Assembly: GCA_019009955.1 (NCBI GenBank)
Contig: CM032230.1
Span: forward strand, 20,460,001-20,524,000
Direction: 5' to 3'
DNA from: Riptortus pedestris
Taxonomy: Eukaryota; Arthropoda; Insecta; Hemiptera; Alydidae
Length of the DNA: 64,000 nucleotides
Below are positions 21,834-33,408 of this stretch, piece by piece. The stretch's first letter is position 1; each line of letters begins with the position of its first letter. The position numbers and the translations under genes were made by a program. The notes beneath the pieces were generated by a model that saw only the letters and a program-made list of their open reading frames with translations, ran no database searches and had not been told where the DNA came from.

Positions 21834-22243
21834 GCATTTTCGACACATTTTACTTTTTAATTTACATAAAGGCAAGAAGGTAGTGGTTTCACAAAGAGAT
21901 ATGTGAAACTTACGGTGTTGATTGTTTAACAGAATTCACATGTCGAATTGATTTAAAAAAAATCGTTCTGGAGCTTTCTCAATGAATGATGACAAAACGA
22001 AAGCCATAATTAAATCGAAACGTCATTTAACTGTGCGAGAAATTGCTAGAAACGTAAATGTATCGTACACAATAATTGAAAATCATATAAGACGTCTTAG
22101 ACTTCTCATATAATTTTCGATATTTGGGTTCGCATTTTAAAAAATCACCTCACACAATGAATCAATATTTCTGATCAATATTTTTTGAAGCGAATTACCA
22201 CTGGCAATGATAAGACAAATTAAAAAAAATATAATTTGGAAAG
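21834..22243 (+). pseudogene. Mariner-family transposase N-terminal pseudogene
   Basis: Conceptual translation across several frames gives, in order, KHFRHILLFNLHKGKK, TYGVDCLTEFTCR, TVREIARNVNVSYTIIENHI followed by RRL, DIWVRILKNHLTQ and FLKRITTGNDK. These correspond to the start of a Tc1/mariner (mariner, DD34D) transposase: the first helix-turn-helix, the second HTH with the IENHIRRL helix, the linker near the WVPHEL motif, and the strand carrying the first catalytic Asp (here TGND rather than TGDE). At least three frame breaks and stops make it dead. The 3' end is cut by an MBR fragment. No terminal inverted repeat was located. Confidence 0.85.
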
Positions 22244-22345
22244 GGCATCATTATCGTCATTTACTAGGTAGGATCGATGGGCATTTGAGGAAATGTTTCG
22301 AAAATTGCGTCATGAGGACAACCTCAATATCGCCCTCTGAGAAAA
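22244..22345 (+). mobile_element. MBR end fragment
   Basis: TCGTCATTTACTAGGTAGGA, CGATGGGCATTTGAGG, GCGTCATGAGGACAACCTCA; truncated before the palindrome. 22346-22919 has no recognised feature. Confidence 0.75.
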
Positions 22346-22919
22346 CAAATTATATCCACTCAGTCAAAAAAATTACCTCGGTGTTTTTCATTCTTGGTTT
22401 CCTACAAGTCCAAAACCAATAAATACCCCCTCGCTTATAGATGCAAAATCAGGATATACAGAAATTGTGGAGTATGTGAGCCTACTTTAGGTCAGAAAGT
22501 AAAAGAAATTTTAGAATCGTTCTAATAACCCAGCATTACGATCCCAGGTCACGCCATATCTGTATTAGGGAGCTTCACGGTTTCAGGAAACATGGGAAAT
22601 ATTCATTACTGCTTGACGTAACATTAGAACACTAATTTATCGTCGTTGTTTTTTAAGTGTTCCTCTAAAAATAATAAACGTACGTAACTAGTCAAATGAT
22701 TATTTCTAATGATTTTGAAAATCATAAATGATTTGTATTGTAGTATAAATTATAATGTTTTGGTTTCGTACCGACAACAAACTACTGGAAATAAAACGGG
22801 CTGTTACAGTATGGTCAAAGAGATATTACGTAGGTTCAAGAAAAGCCAAAGTTGTCCTCACAAAGTAAGTATTGGACATACATAACTGACACATTTTTAC
22901 TTAATGAACAAAAAGAATA

Positions 22920-23050
22920 TATACATAGTTTTGAATGGACCTCATTTTCGCAATCTCCTAGGTAGGATCGATGGACTTTTGAAGAAAAATTTCGAAAATC
23001 GCGTCTTGAGTACGACCACAATAGCTGATTTCCCTTAACGGAAATGTGCT
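22920..23050 (+). mobile_element. MBR end fragment with intact terminus
   Basis: Runs from AGTTTTGAATGGACCTCATT to TGATTTCCCTTAACGGAAAT, GTGCT, then AAAAAG. Confidence 0.85.
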
Positions 23051-23300
23051 AAAAAGTGGAACCAACCAGTACTCGTAGCAACACTGGATAAACACCTACT
23101 AACAGGATGCAGATTACGAACTTACTTAAACATTCCAGATGAGTTGAACGAACTACTGACCGAGCGTAGCTCACATATTCCCATTCTTCTGACATTTAAA
23201 AACGATGTGGTTAATTACATATTTTACCATTTTCCCACTCCAGATTGTTCAGAAGAGCTGTGTACAAGTCAGCTAGATGAAGTAGCATGTGAAGGTGAGT
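23051..23300 (+). pseudogene. Unrecognised coding-like fragment between MBR ends
   Basis: One frame is open for about 80 codons with mixed, protein-like composition: starts WNQPVLVATLDKHLLTG, passes LNIPDELNELLTERSSH and IPILLTFKNDVVNYIFYHF, and ends SEELCTSQLDEVACE next to a GTGAGT donor-like site. It has no ATG at its start and is bounded on both sides by MBR sequence. It looks like an exon or pseudogene piece. I do not recognise the protein. Confidence 0.45.
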
Positions 23301-23418
23301 ACGACCTCAATAGCAGGCAGCTCATGACGCGATTTTTGAAAAATTTCTTCAAATGTCCATCGATCCTACCCTGGAGATGACGAAAATGAGGTCCGTTAAA
23401 ATTATATATATATCCGTC

Positions 23419-23462
<44 letters not shown>

Positions 23463-24098
23463 TGTCTGTTAACGCTCTAGCGGTCGCAATTTTTGTTTGA
23501 TCGTTACGAAACTCGATATGTGACTGATTTATGTAAAAAGACAGATCAAGTTCGTTAATGGCTAAAATCGAACAAGAGGGAGGGGGGTGTTTCGACAATT
23601 CAAAATATCTCCGTAATTATGCATCGGATCGAAAAATTGTATAGAACCAATCTTATTGCAAATCAAATGTACTATAAATATTGTTATATACATTTATTCT
23701 CTATCTTGAATATTAACCGAGATATTTGCATGTTTATTAAGTCTGTGGACGGGTATAGTTCAGATTAGGTCGGCCATTTCCGTAATTGCTCGGCTCAGGT
23801 GGGAGGCTACTTCTAACCTTACCTTACCTTCCTTACTTTGTGAGATTTATGCACATACGTTCTGTTCATCCGCCCCCCCCCCTTCTTTAGTTCTTGGAAT
23901 ACTAAAATTTGAGTTAATAAAATATAAATTATTCTTACAATTCAGAAGCCGTTTCAGTTGGAAATTTATTTTAATTAACTGAAAGATTTCTCGTTACCAT
24001 TTGTATTTAATCACGGTGGTGTGTTACCAGTATACAGATTTCTCTATTGTAAAACTTCACATGGGAAATCTGCTTAGTTTACTCAGCCCCTGCGTGAC
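23301..24098 (-). mobile_element. MBR copy with inverted tip
   Basis: Main body from CTCATGACGCGATTTTTG to CCTGCGTGACGG, with interrupted (TA)n at 23402-23456. The terminal 18 bp, normally GCTATTGAGGTCGTACTC, are present as the reverse complement at about 23296-23313, and the palindromic end is missing. Confidence 0.8.
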
Positions 24099-24888
24099 GG
24101 ACTTTTTTTTTTTCTTTCCTGAGAAACTAGAAGCCATAACTCCCAGGACTTCAAAAATGAGTTTCTTGAAATTTAACTTACATGAGAAATAATGTAATCA
24201 ACTATTTGTTATTTGGCTTTCCAATTGATATCCTCGGTGTACAGATTCCCGAAATTTAATGTCTTAAATTCACGAATCAGCAAGAGAGATGAGAATATTG
24301 AGATATAAGGCATTTGATATGCAAGTCCACAGGAAATGCTATATAATTTTTGTATATAAGTAACCTCCATTAAGATTGGCTGGCACTCGCCCAAGACAAA
24401 CAGTGAACTGGAGCAGCAAACCCCGTTTTCCATTCCTAAACAAATAATAAGTCCTGCACATGACCCTCATAGAAACTGCAACAACAGTCCCAATACATGG
24501 AAATCAAGTAGGCCTAAGTTAACTGTAGGATACAAGCTGGATGGAACATGGTGTAAATCTGTGATCGTATAAAAGAAAATGTGAGCCTTGTGCGGGGAGG
24601 ATAGACTAGATGATCTTGTTTTTAGCGGATTTCCCCTATCTTTGTAATTTTTATATTTTCATGTTTGCTAAGGTCGAATCTGAAGTCTAAGAATAAGAAT
24701 TTCTATTAGGCACAATTTTTGAGAGAGCGAAGGTTGTTTTTGGGAAAATGAATTAGAATGTTTTTTTTTTTCTTACTTCAATTATTTATTTTCATAGTAA
24801 TAAATAAAATAATACATCAAATAATGCAATATTTAATACTGAACATAATATAATTTTATACTTCGTCAAAGTATATATTCTTCCTTTG
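24099..24888. other. Unassigned sequence
   Basis: A short T run, two accidental open frames, and TTTTTAGCGGATTTCCCC near 24619, possibly a bare MBR end. Nothing else. Confidence 0.35.
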
Positions 24889-25008
24889 AGCAGATTTCCC
24901 TTAAGGGTAATCAGCTATTGAGGTTGCACTCATGACGCGATTTTCGAAAAATGTCCCCAAATGTCCATCGATTATCGTAGAATGACAAAAATGAGGTCCT
25001 TATAAATG

Positions 25009-25067
<59 letters not shown>

Positions 25068-25345
25068 CGGTTGTACCACTCTAACGGTAGCAACTTATGT
25101 TTCATCGTTACTAAACTCGATAGTTAACTGTTTCGTTTAAAACAATTAACTAACTAAACTAAGTTCGTTAATGCCTGAATCCAGATAGGAGGGAGGGGGA
25201 TATTGTAAATGGGAATCATCCCCTAATAATGAGTCAGATCTAATAATCTTATGTTGCCAACCTAGTTACAAATTTAATTTTTTATAATTCCTCTCTACAT
25301 GCGACTCATAATAACGGAAATATTTTGTTTTTGAATTCCCACTCT
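24889..25345 (-). mobile_element. MBR copy, diverged, truncated
   Basis: AGCAGATTTCCCTTAAGGGT, (TA)n at 25008-25062, then CTCTAACGGTAGCAACTT, fading after GGAGGGAGGGGGAT. Confidence 0.75.
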
Positions 25346-25605
25346 CACTGAACCCCTTCAACAATATTCTTGTTCCGATTTCAACCATTACAATTGGTAT
25401 TTCACTATCATAGCGAACTATAGGTAGACATTTTATCCATGCCTCGATACAAATTACCTCTTTCTAGTGACTCATGTGTATCTAGCCCAACGGTGGAAAC
25501 AACAACAGTCAGCTACGGATGGACTGCGTAAACTGAGAATCGCGCAATTAAATTTTCCACAAACTGTTAAGTCGCACAAGTGACCACCATATATTTCTAT
25601 TTTTT

Positions 25606-26173
25606 AGCAGATTTCCCTTAGGGGAAATCAGCTATTGAGGTCGTACTCATGACGCGATATTCGAAATTTTTCCTCAAATATCCATGGATCCTACCTAGGA
25701 GATGACGAAAATGAGGTCCGTTCAAAACTGTATATATATTTTAAATTTGTCTATTACCGCTCCAGCGGTCGCAAATTTTGGTTAATCGTCACAAAATTCG
25801 GTATTTAATCGTTTTATGTAAAAAGAAAGATCAAATTCGTTAACGGCAAAATTGGACCAGTGAGAGGGGGGTTTAGAGGGGGAAATTTTGAAAATTCAAA
25901 ATATCTCCGTTAATATACGCCAGATGGAAAAATTGTATTGAAGCAATCTTCTTGCAAATTAAATTTACTGTAAATATTGTTATATACGTTTATTCTCAAT
26001 CTTGAATATTAACCGAGATTTTTGCATTTTTATTAAGTGTAACGGACGGTCGCTTCTATACGTTACCGCCGAAAGCTAGTTCGGCTGTTTCCGAAACTGT
26101 TTGGCACTAGTATGGTGATTTCTCTATTGTATGTGGGAAATCTGCTTAGTTTACGCAGCCCCCGCGTGACGGA
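25606..26173 (-). mobile_element. MBR copy, full short form
   Basis: AGCAGATTTCCCTTAGGGGA to CCGCGTGACGGA. The microsatellite has shrunk to TATATATATTTTAAA. CTATTTTT stands on both sides (25597-25604 and 26174-26181), an 8-bp direct repeat. Confidence 0.9.
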
Positions 26174-26184
26174 CTATTTTTATT

Positions 26185-26607
26185 CTATATGTGTCGCAAT
26201 TCAAGCGATTCAGACTTTTTATTATTATAAAAGTATAATATTTTAGGTAAAATCACGGGTAAATTTCCTCCAGTGGATATACTCGTAATTATGAGGAGAA
26301 ATCCAATTATTAAGGTTTGAAGATAATTAAGTAATAATTTAGTGGTGTAAAGTAAATCTGATTGTAAAATTGTCTTTTGGAAGTGTTTCATGATTTTCCT
26401 CGGCTGTTGTCGTGCAATAGTTCTATAAGGTTGGTGGGTAAGATCTTGTCGGTTTTTTCTGCAGTCAGTGAGTATTTGATAGTTGTGTATTGCATAGTGC
26501 ACATAAAGGTGGTTCAGTCCTAGGTGTCCGTGTGTTATCCGTGAATCATACATTATTATATATTTGTAAGAATCCGATCGAAACAAAATTTTAATTGATA
26601 ACATCAC
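26185..26607 (-). other. Unrecognised 140-codon open frame
   Basis: This is the longest open frame in the window, between an MBR copy and the reversed LTR. It contains SRITHGHLGLNHLYVHYA and a later hydrophobic stretch. The first motif faintly resembles the C-terminal region of some non-LTR elements, but I cannot support an assignment. It could be chance. Confidence 0.25.
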
Positions 26608-26729
26608 AACGCATTTTTTTTAGGTATCCAACTAGTTAAGATCTGATGAAAACAACAAATTTAGTATTTAAGCTATATCCCAAGCTTAAAATTAAATATT
26701 CATGATATATTCGTTCATTGTTATATATT

Positions 26730-27207
26730 GCTACGTTTTGTTACAAAACCAGTAATAAACGTTCTTTTGGATTGCAAAATTAAACACACACAAGTTTCAC
26801 AGTCTTTATCACCGCACAATTCATTTAACAATGCACAATACACTTAGTTAATTATTCCTAGTTACTACTCACAGTATGCACTGATAGCGTCACTGTTCTT
26901 CAGATTACACAGTCCAATAATTCACTCACGATCACTGAACTTCACAAAAAGACGGCACTGCACTGTCTTAAACACGGCACTATAATGTTACTTACAGAGT
27001 CACGGCACAACACTGTTCTTCTTATAAAAACACTTTACCGCACTGCACTAAGTCCCATTGTAGCACATATGTGACCATCAAGGCAGCTAAGAATAAAACT
27101 GAACTGTCGGCCGATCTGCACATGCTTATATAGAGGGGCGGAAACATTAAAGGGCGCGGTCTCGAGGGTAATAGACTAATTAGTTATTGTTAAAGTGAGG
27201 TAACTAA
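26730..27207 (-). mobile_element. Ty3/gypsy-like LTR, reversed, 5'-truncated
   Basis: The minus strand ends CAAAACGTAGCA next to ATAT, like the solo LTR at 5296. It shares the reverse complements of TTACAAAACCAGTAATAAAC, TTTTGGATTGCAAAATTAAA and CTGATAGCGTCAC. The 5' part diverges, and no TGTTACG start or matching ATAT is found on the right, where it meets MBR sequence. No internal domain. Confidence 0.8.
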
Positions 27208-27214
27208 AAGCGAG

Positions 27215-27550
27215 CGGGGGTTTACTGAAGTCTTTAAATGAAAATGTCTCAGTTAATATTCACAGAGAGAAATGATTTATTGATTAATAATTCTATAAAA
27301 TTAAACTTCATTAAGATTGGTTATATATCCACTTTCTAACGCTCAGAAGTAATGGAGATCCACCACCTAGCCCATTTCAACTTCAGCCGTTAACTTTGAA
27401 CTTTAGTTTTACAAGAAAGCCTTGCATGTCGATTTTGGTAGGAATCAAACCAATATTGTGAACGCTAAAGCCGTAACAGACAGCTAAGCATTTATATAAT
27501 ATATACAATTTTGAACGAACATCATTTTCGTTCCCTCTAAAAATTGCGTC
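27215..27550 (+). mobile_element. MBR copy, diverged
   Basis: GGGGGTTTACTGAAGTC, CATTAAGATTGGTTATATAT, GAACGCTAAAGCCGTAACAG and GAACGAACATCATTTTCG. 27551-28003 is unassigned. Confidence 0.65.
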
Positions 27551-28003
27551 AATGCTGATTAAATTATTTAAATATAATTATCACGTATATGAATTAATTA
27601 TCTGGGATTGCTAATTGCGAATCGTGAAATTGTGTGTCTCAATATGAATTATCTCGAATCCCTGATTTCAATAATACCTGATTCATTATATATTTCTATA
27701 AGTGTTTGTATAGAAATCCTCCATTTCTGACTGAATTGGAGCAACCATTAAAGAGTGCCCCTAGAGATGCTAGTGCCAAGTGATATTGATTAAGCCAACT
27801 CAAGTACCAACCTCCAAGGTTTCCAGGCCACCAATTTATACAGCCTAGCTGTTGCTATTATACCATTAGCCGATTCGGTAATAGCTCATAACCTAGATAT
27901 AAACGTGTCGAGAACAAATATTCTAGATTTCAACATTTCTCACATTCTTCTGGAATGGTATCAGTATATAATATAATTTTCCCAACCCCCAATAAGCAGT
28001 TTA

Positions 28004-28456
28004 AGCAAATTTCCCTTACGGGAAATCAGCTATTGAGGTGGTACTCATGACGCCATTTCAGAAAAATTGCCTCAAAAGTCCATCGATCCTACCCAGGAGA
28101 TGACGAAAACTCATTTTATGTTCAAAATTATATATGTAGTAGCAGACAAATATAAATATATATATATAATGTTTGTTAACGCTCTAGCAGTCGCAATTCA
28201 TATTTGACCTTTACAAAACTTGATACTTAAACGTTTTATGTAAAACTAAAGATCAAATTCGTTAATGGATGAAATCCGATCAGTGGGAGGGGTTATTCAG
28301 AAGGGGGAATTTCGAAAATTCTCAATATCTCCGTTATTATGCATCAGATCGAAAAAATTGTATGGACCTAATCTAAATGCAAATTTAATGTTCTGTACAT
28401 GTTCTTGTGGGCGTTTTTTCAGTATCTTGATTACTAGCAGAGATATTTCCATTTTT
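28004..28456 (-). mobile_element. MBR copy, first of a nested pair
   Basis: AAGCAAATTTCCCTTACGGG with a small TA tract (about 28123-28168). It reads to ATATTTCCATTTTT, where the second copy begins. Confidence 0.8.
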
Positions 28457-28579
28457 AGCAGATTTCCCTAAAGGGAAATCAGCTATTGAGGTCGTACTCA
28501 TGACGCGATTTTCGAAAAATTTCTTCAAATGTCCATCGATCCTACCCAGGAGATGACGAAAATGAGGTCCGTTCAAAAT

Positions 28580-28618
<39 letters not shown>

Positions 28619-29055
28619 CTGTTAAAGCTCTAGCGGTCGCAATGTTTGTTTGATCGTTACCAAACTCGAAATTTAATCGTTTTATGTAAAAAGAAAGATC
28701 AAGTTCGTTAATGGCTGAAATCGGACCAGTGGGAGGGGGGGGGGTTTAGAGGGGGGATTTTCAAAATTCGAAATATCTTCGTTATAATGCGTCGGATTGA
28801 AAAATTGTAAAGAATCAATCTTGTTCCAAATTAAATTTACTATAAATATTGTTCTATACATTTATTCTGTATCTTGAATATTTTTAGTTCTCGGCCTTCA
28901 GTAAACCCCCACTCCTCCTACTCATGTCAAATTAACTATAAGCTGCTGTATTATGAAGCAAATTGCAGTTTTACATTTTGAGTTAAATGTATTACGTGGC
29001 GCAGGTGGAAAATTGGCTTTGATAACGCAGCCCCTACCAAACGGACTTCATTCAT
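28457..29055 (-). mobile_element. MBR copy, second of a nested pair
   Basis: AGCAGATTTCCCTAAAGGGA, TA/TG tract (28580-28618), GGGAGGGGGGGGGG, ending near CCCCTACCAAACGGAC. The block expected between ATCTTGAATATT and TTTTAGTTCTCGG is shortened. Confidence 0.8.
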
Positions 29056-29104
29056 TTGCAGTTAGTCTATACTGCATTTTTGGAAGGTATGCAAGTATAT
29101 TTGT

Positions 29105-29520
29105 CTTAAATAAAAAATATGCGATCGCATATTCTTTATGATTGTTACATCCCAAATTAATTCCTTTTATATAAAAAGAAAGATCAGTTTCGTTAATGGC
29201 AGAAATCGGACAAGTGGGAGAGGGGATTACGAAAATGTGAAATATCTCCGTAACTATAAATGGGGTCGAAAAAGCCTACATAACCAATCTTATTGAAATT
29301 TAAATTACCTATAAATATAGTGCCACATATTTTCTCTATCATGCACATTAAAAGAGATATTTGAATATTTTGGTATCCCCCACTCCTACTCATATCATAA
29401 CAAGGTGTTATATCATAAACCACTTTGAATAAAGCGTATACATCAAAAATTGTGCATCATTATATTATGCATGATACATGCAAAATCTTTATATGAAAAT
29501 TTAAAATATATCAAGGTATT
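29105..29520 (-). mobile_element. MBR fragment, headless
   Basis: GATTGTTACATCCCAAATTA onward, to CCACTTTGAATAAAGCG. Ends at a SINE tail. Confidence 0.65.
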
Positions 29521-29548
29521 AAGTGGACGTTAATAAATAATAATAATT
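29521..29548 (+). mobile_element. SINE tail fragment
   Basis: AGTGGACGTTAATAAATAAT only. 29549-29969 is otherwise unassigned, apart from a stray GGGAATCTGCTTAGTTAACA near 29772. Confidence 0.6.
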
Positions 29549-29969
29549 ATGACTCGGATCCAATCTTGTTAAACAATCGATGATCTAAAATTGTTGTTCT
29601 ATGTTTGTTTTTTTCGTAACTCAAATACTTATCGAGTTATTCGAACTTCCTTGTTTTCGTCACGAACTTCTCCAGCCGCCATTTCTACTCATTTATATAT
29701 AGAGAATATATACTGTGTTTCAGATATTGAATATAGTATACTTGGTATTCAAGTATGCTGTACCTGCTCATGGGGAATCTGCTTAGTTAACAGTAACAGA
29801 CTCCAGGATTGACTGTGGGCGCCAGCCTAACTGGTTTGGTCCTGATGAATAAAGAATTAAATAAGAAACTAATATTTCTTATCTTTTTATTAAAATGTGT
29901 TCAGAAATACCTTCCAATCGAAACTCTATTACTAAGTTTCTATTTTTATGCCCGTTAACTTATGTTGTT

Positions 29970-30115
29970 GTGCATTTGGGCAACTCAAAAAATCACATTT
30001 TAAAATGCGGAAGAAAAGAACAATAAGATTTATATACAACAGAAAGTCGAGACAGTCCTGTCGGCCACTCTTTAAGGAGCCAAAAATAATGACATCCAGA
30101 TATCTACGACCAAAC
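29970..30115 (+). repeat. Dispersed repeat, copy A
   Basis: CAACTCAAAAAATCACATTT, AGAAAGTCGAGACAGTCC and AAGGAGCCAAAAATAATGAC recur, diverged, at 31742-31850. Confidence 0.6.
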
Positions 30116-30179
30116 AATAACTACGAGAAAACAATATGAACTTGCTTTACAGAAAAAGTATATCACATAACCATAAAAC

Positions 30180-30400
30180 TTTATTAAATCATAGTAAAAA
30201 GAACATCACTTTATTATTTCAAATAACACTTCTATAATTTATAATTAAAGATGATTATTAAAACATAGTAAAAAAGAAAATCACTTTATTATTTTAAATA
30301 ACGCTCCTAGAATTTATAATTAAAGACGAATATTAAATCATAGTAAAAAGAAAATAACTTTATTATTTCAAATAACACTTCTAGAATATTATTATAAATT
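30180..30400 (+). repeat. Tandem repeat, three units of about 76 bp
   Basis: ATCATAGTAAAAAGAA...CACTTTATTATTTCAAATAA repeated at about 30186, 30262 and 30339. Confidence 0.75.
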
Positions 30401-30404
30401 AGCG

Positions 30405-30498
30405 ATAGCCTATGAGCGATGTTGCGGAGTAGCTGCATAAAGCGGTCCTCCGTGCCGTCGTCTGCCATACCAACTCCGCAAGGTCCTAGTGGCCTCAT
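30405..30498 (-). other. GC-rich coding-like patch
   Basis: A minus-strand frame MRPLGPCGVGMADDGTEDRF followed by MQLLRNIAHRLSL, embedded in very AT-rich DNA. The composition is unlike its neighbours and could be a captured exon. Not recognised. Confidence 0.3.
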
Positions 30499-30514
30499 TG
30501 CCTTTCAACATTTT

Positions 30515-30590
30515 AGCAGATTTCCTTCAAGGGAAATCAGCTATTGAGGTTGCACTCATGACGCGATTTTTGAAACATTTCATCAAATGC

Positions 30591-30592
<2 letters not shown>
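30515..30592 (-). mobile_element. MBR end fragment
   Basis: AGCAGATTTCCTTCAAGGGA to CATCAAATGCC, then (TA)n at 30593-30653. Flank CATTTT on the left. Confidence 0.8.
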
Positions 30593-30653
<61 letters not shown>

Positions 30654-30654
<1 letters not shown>

Positions 30655-30975
30655 TAGCTCAGATACCCGGCTTCGCTCGGGAATTCATTTGAGGCTGAAT
30701 GGTGATGGTATTTTTTTTGGCAAGGCTTTACTTTGCACAATATTTTGACATTTACCCGTCCCAGTGTTTAGTGTAAATACCCGTCGTTTCTGTGTATTTG
30801 TTAATAATAAAATTATTTTTTTATGTAAGACTTCACTGTGCTCCATATTGTCATATTTACCGTTTCTTGTGCATTATGCATAGATTTGAATTATTAATCA
30901 CAAAATATTAATATACATTTGAATTAATTTTTTTGAGAGAGCTCAAAAATGGGATGGGGGGGGGGGTAACTGATG
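30654..30975 (+). repeat. Arthropod-type CCCGGCTTCGCCCGGG repeat, copy 1
   Basis: Begins CTAGCTCAGATACCCGGCTT at the edge of the TA tract and shares GAGGCTGAATGGTGAT and TTTGGCAAGGCTTTAC with 37152-37440. Such CCCGGG-opening repeats are widespread in arthropod genomes; the class is not settled from this sequence. Confidence 0.6.
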
Positions 30976-31203
30976 ACTAAAAAAAAAATAAATCAAATAA
31001 TTCAATGAATATTCAAGATAGAGTAAAATGAATAATAACAATATTTAGAGGAAATTTCATAAAATTGTTTCTGCAGATTTTTCGACCAGACATAAATAAA
31101 TATTTCCAATTTTGGACTCCCTCCTCTAACCCCTCCCCTCTTCTAATTATCTAATATCAGCTCTTCACGATCTTGTTCTCCAGTTTTACATTTATAACAC
31201 TTG

Positions 31204-31257
<54 letters not shown>

Positions 31258-31430
31258 ACTACTTAGAGTTGGGTGACGATCAAACAAAAATTACAGTTAA
31301 CAGACAAATATTTGAACTATTTTCGCTACTAAACTTGGTAGGATCCACGGACATTCCACGATTGTTTTTGTTGTGAAAATCGCGTAACGAGTATAACCTC
31401 AGCAGATGATTTTTCTCAGGGGAAACCTCA
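30976..31430 (+). mobile_element. MBR copy, diverged
   Basis: AATATTCAAGATAGAGTAAA, (TA)n at 31208-31254, AACTTGGTAGGATCCACGGA and GCGTAACGAGTATAACCTCA. Confidence 0.7.
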
Positions 31431-31741
31431 TAATAAATGATTTTGGCCCAAAATCCCTCGTGAAAAATGCCTAAATCCACAGGTTGAGACCGCCCTAAAA
31501 TAAAGAAGGGAAATAATTTATAAGAGCCCGCCAGCATCCCCTAAGTCTGATTAAACCAGGCTCGCCGGGTATTATTTTAATCTTCCCCTTGACTTGTAGT
31601 CTTTAGCCCTTTCTCTTCAATCACCTGCTTTTTCAAGCAGTCATTAATTAATTAATGATATAATCTGAAGAACATTTCAACCGATGTTGGATAATTCAAC
31701 CGTGTAAGTAACGGAGAAATTCCAAGATTGCAAATACCCTA

Positions 31742-31850
31742 TTGGGGCCACTCAAAAAGTCATATTTTAATCACAAAAGAAAGTTGAGACTCCAATCGTC
31801 CACTTATTAAGGAATCAAAAATAATGACTTTTCCCCTCAATATATATGTA
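31742..31850 (+). repeat. Dispersed repeat, copy B
   Basis: Diverged partner of 29970-30115. The rest of 31431-32142 is unassigned. Confidence 0.55.
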
Positions 31851-32142
31851 ACAAACATTATTGTATCTGAAACAAAACATGTAATTGTTTTACAAACATA
31901 GTATAACACAAACATAAATATTTTAAGAATATTATATATTATATCATATATATATGTGAGTGTGTGTTTATACACAAAATGGATACTTTCAAAAATGTTC
32001 AATTATTAAATAAAACTACTAAATAATTATCACGAATATGGGACTAAATTAATTTGTGATCAGGTACAATGACTCTCTTTGAGACAAGTTTCCATCATAT
32101 ATAAAGCTTTTAATTAATTTGCATGCCGACAAATAAAAAAAG

Positions 32143-32608
32143 TCAGTCCCGCAGGGACTGCGTAAACTAAGCAGATTTCCCACGTGAAGTTTTACAATAG
32201 AGAAATCTGCATAACAACTGTAGTAGTAAGAAACCTCAAACCTATTCACGAGGGAAGAATAGTTACGGAAACGGCCGCCAGAGCTCTCGGCGGAAAGTCC
32301 GAACGTAGCCGACTCCTGCCGACCACACGCAGAATACAAATTCAAATATCTCGGTTAATATTCAAGATACAGAAGAAATGTATAGAGCAATATTTATAGT
32401 AAATTTAATTTGCAATAAGATTGATTCTATACAATTTTTCGATCCAACGCATAATAACGGAGACATTTCGAATTTTCAAAAATCCCCCCCCTAACACTGG
32501 TCCGATTTCAGCCATTAACGAACTTAATCTTTCCTTTTTACGTAAAACGCTTAAATATGAAGTTTGGTAACGATCAAACGAAAATTGCGACCACTAGAGC
32601 GTTAACAG

Positions 32609-32679
<71 letters not shown>

Positions 32680-32797
32680 CATATAATTTTGAACGGACCT
32701 CATTTTCGTCACCTCCTGGGTAGGATCGATGGGCATTTGAGGAAAATTTTCAAAACTTGCGTCCTCAATAGCTGATTTCCCTTAAGGGAAATCTGCT
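32143..32797 (+). mobile_element. MBR copy, full short form
   Basis: TCAGTCCCGCAGGGACTGCG to TTAAGGGAAATCTGCT, with (TA)n at 32613-32674. Flanks are AAAAAG and AAAAGG. Confidence 0.9.
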
Positions 32798-32803
32798 AAA
32801 AGG

Positions 32804-33161
32804 GAGATATTTTGAATTTCCGAATCCCCCTAAACCTTCACAATTTCATGTTCAATTTCAAGCAACAACAAATATGATCCTTAGTGTTGACAAATACGGT
32901 GAAATATCGAGTATCGTATACATAAAATAAACATTTTCTAGTAATGAACTAAGAATCTTACTTCATGACGTCACCACTCAACAAATTTGCATATATCTCG
33001 CCTTAAAAAGGTATCTTGAAAACAATATTCACAATCAGTAGAATAAGCAAGCCGTTAACCAACTTGATTTATAATTTTGTATGAAACGCTTATATATCGA
33101 GTTCGATAACGTCAAAACAAAAATTGCGACCGCTAGAGTCGTAATAGACATACATACATAC

Positions 33162-33206
<45 letters not shown>

Positions 33207-33300
33207 CGCACATGCACAATATACACCTCATTATCATCGTGTACTAGGTAGGATCAAGGGAAATTTGAAGAACTATCTCGAAAATCGCGTCATACAACCT
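32804..33300 (+). mobile_element. MBR copy, diverged
   Basis: GGAGATATTTTGAATTTCC, a first decayed stretch, then ACGCTTATATATCGAGTTCG, GCTAGAGTCGTAATAGACAT, (TA)n at 33163-33205 and ACTAGGTAGGATCAAGG. Ends CTGCTAAAAG. Confidence 0.7.
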
Positions 33301-33408
33301 GCTAAAAGAAACAATATGCTCTTTTACTTACCATAAAGTTATATTGCGTTCAGTATTAAATATTGCATTATTTCAAGTACCATTTAATTATTTCTAAAAA
33401 TTAAATTA

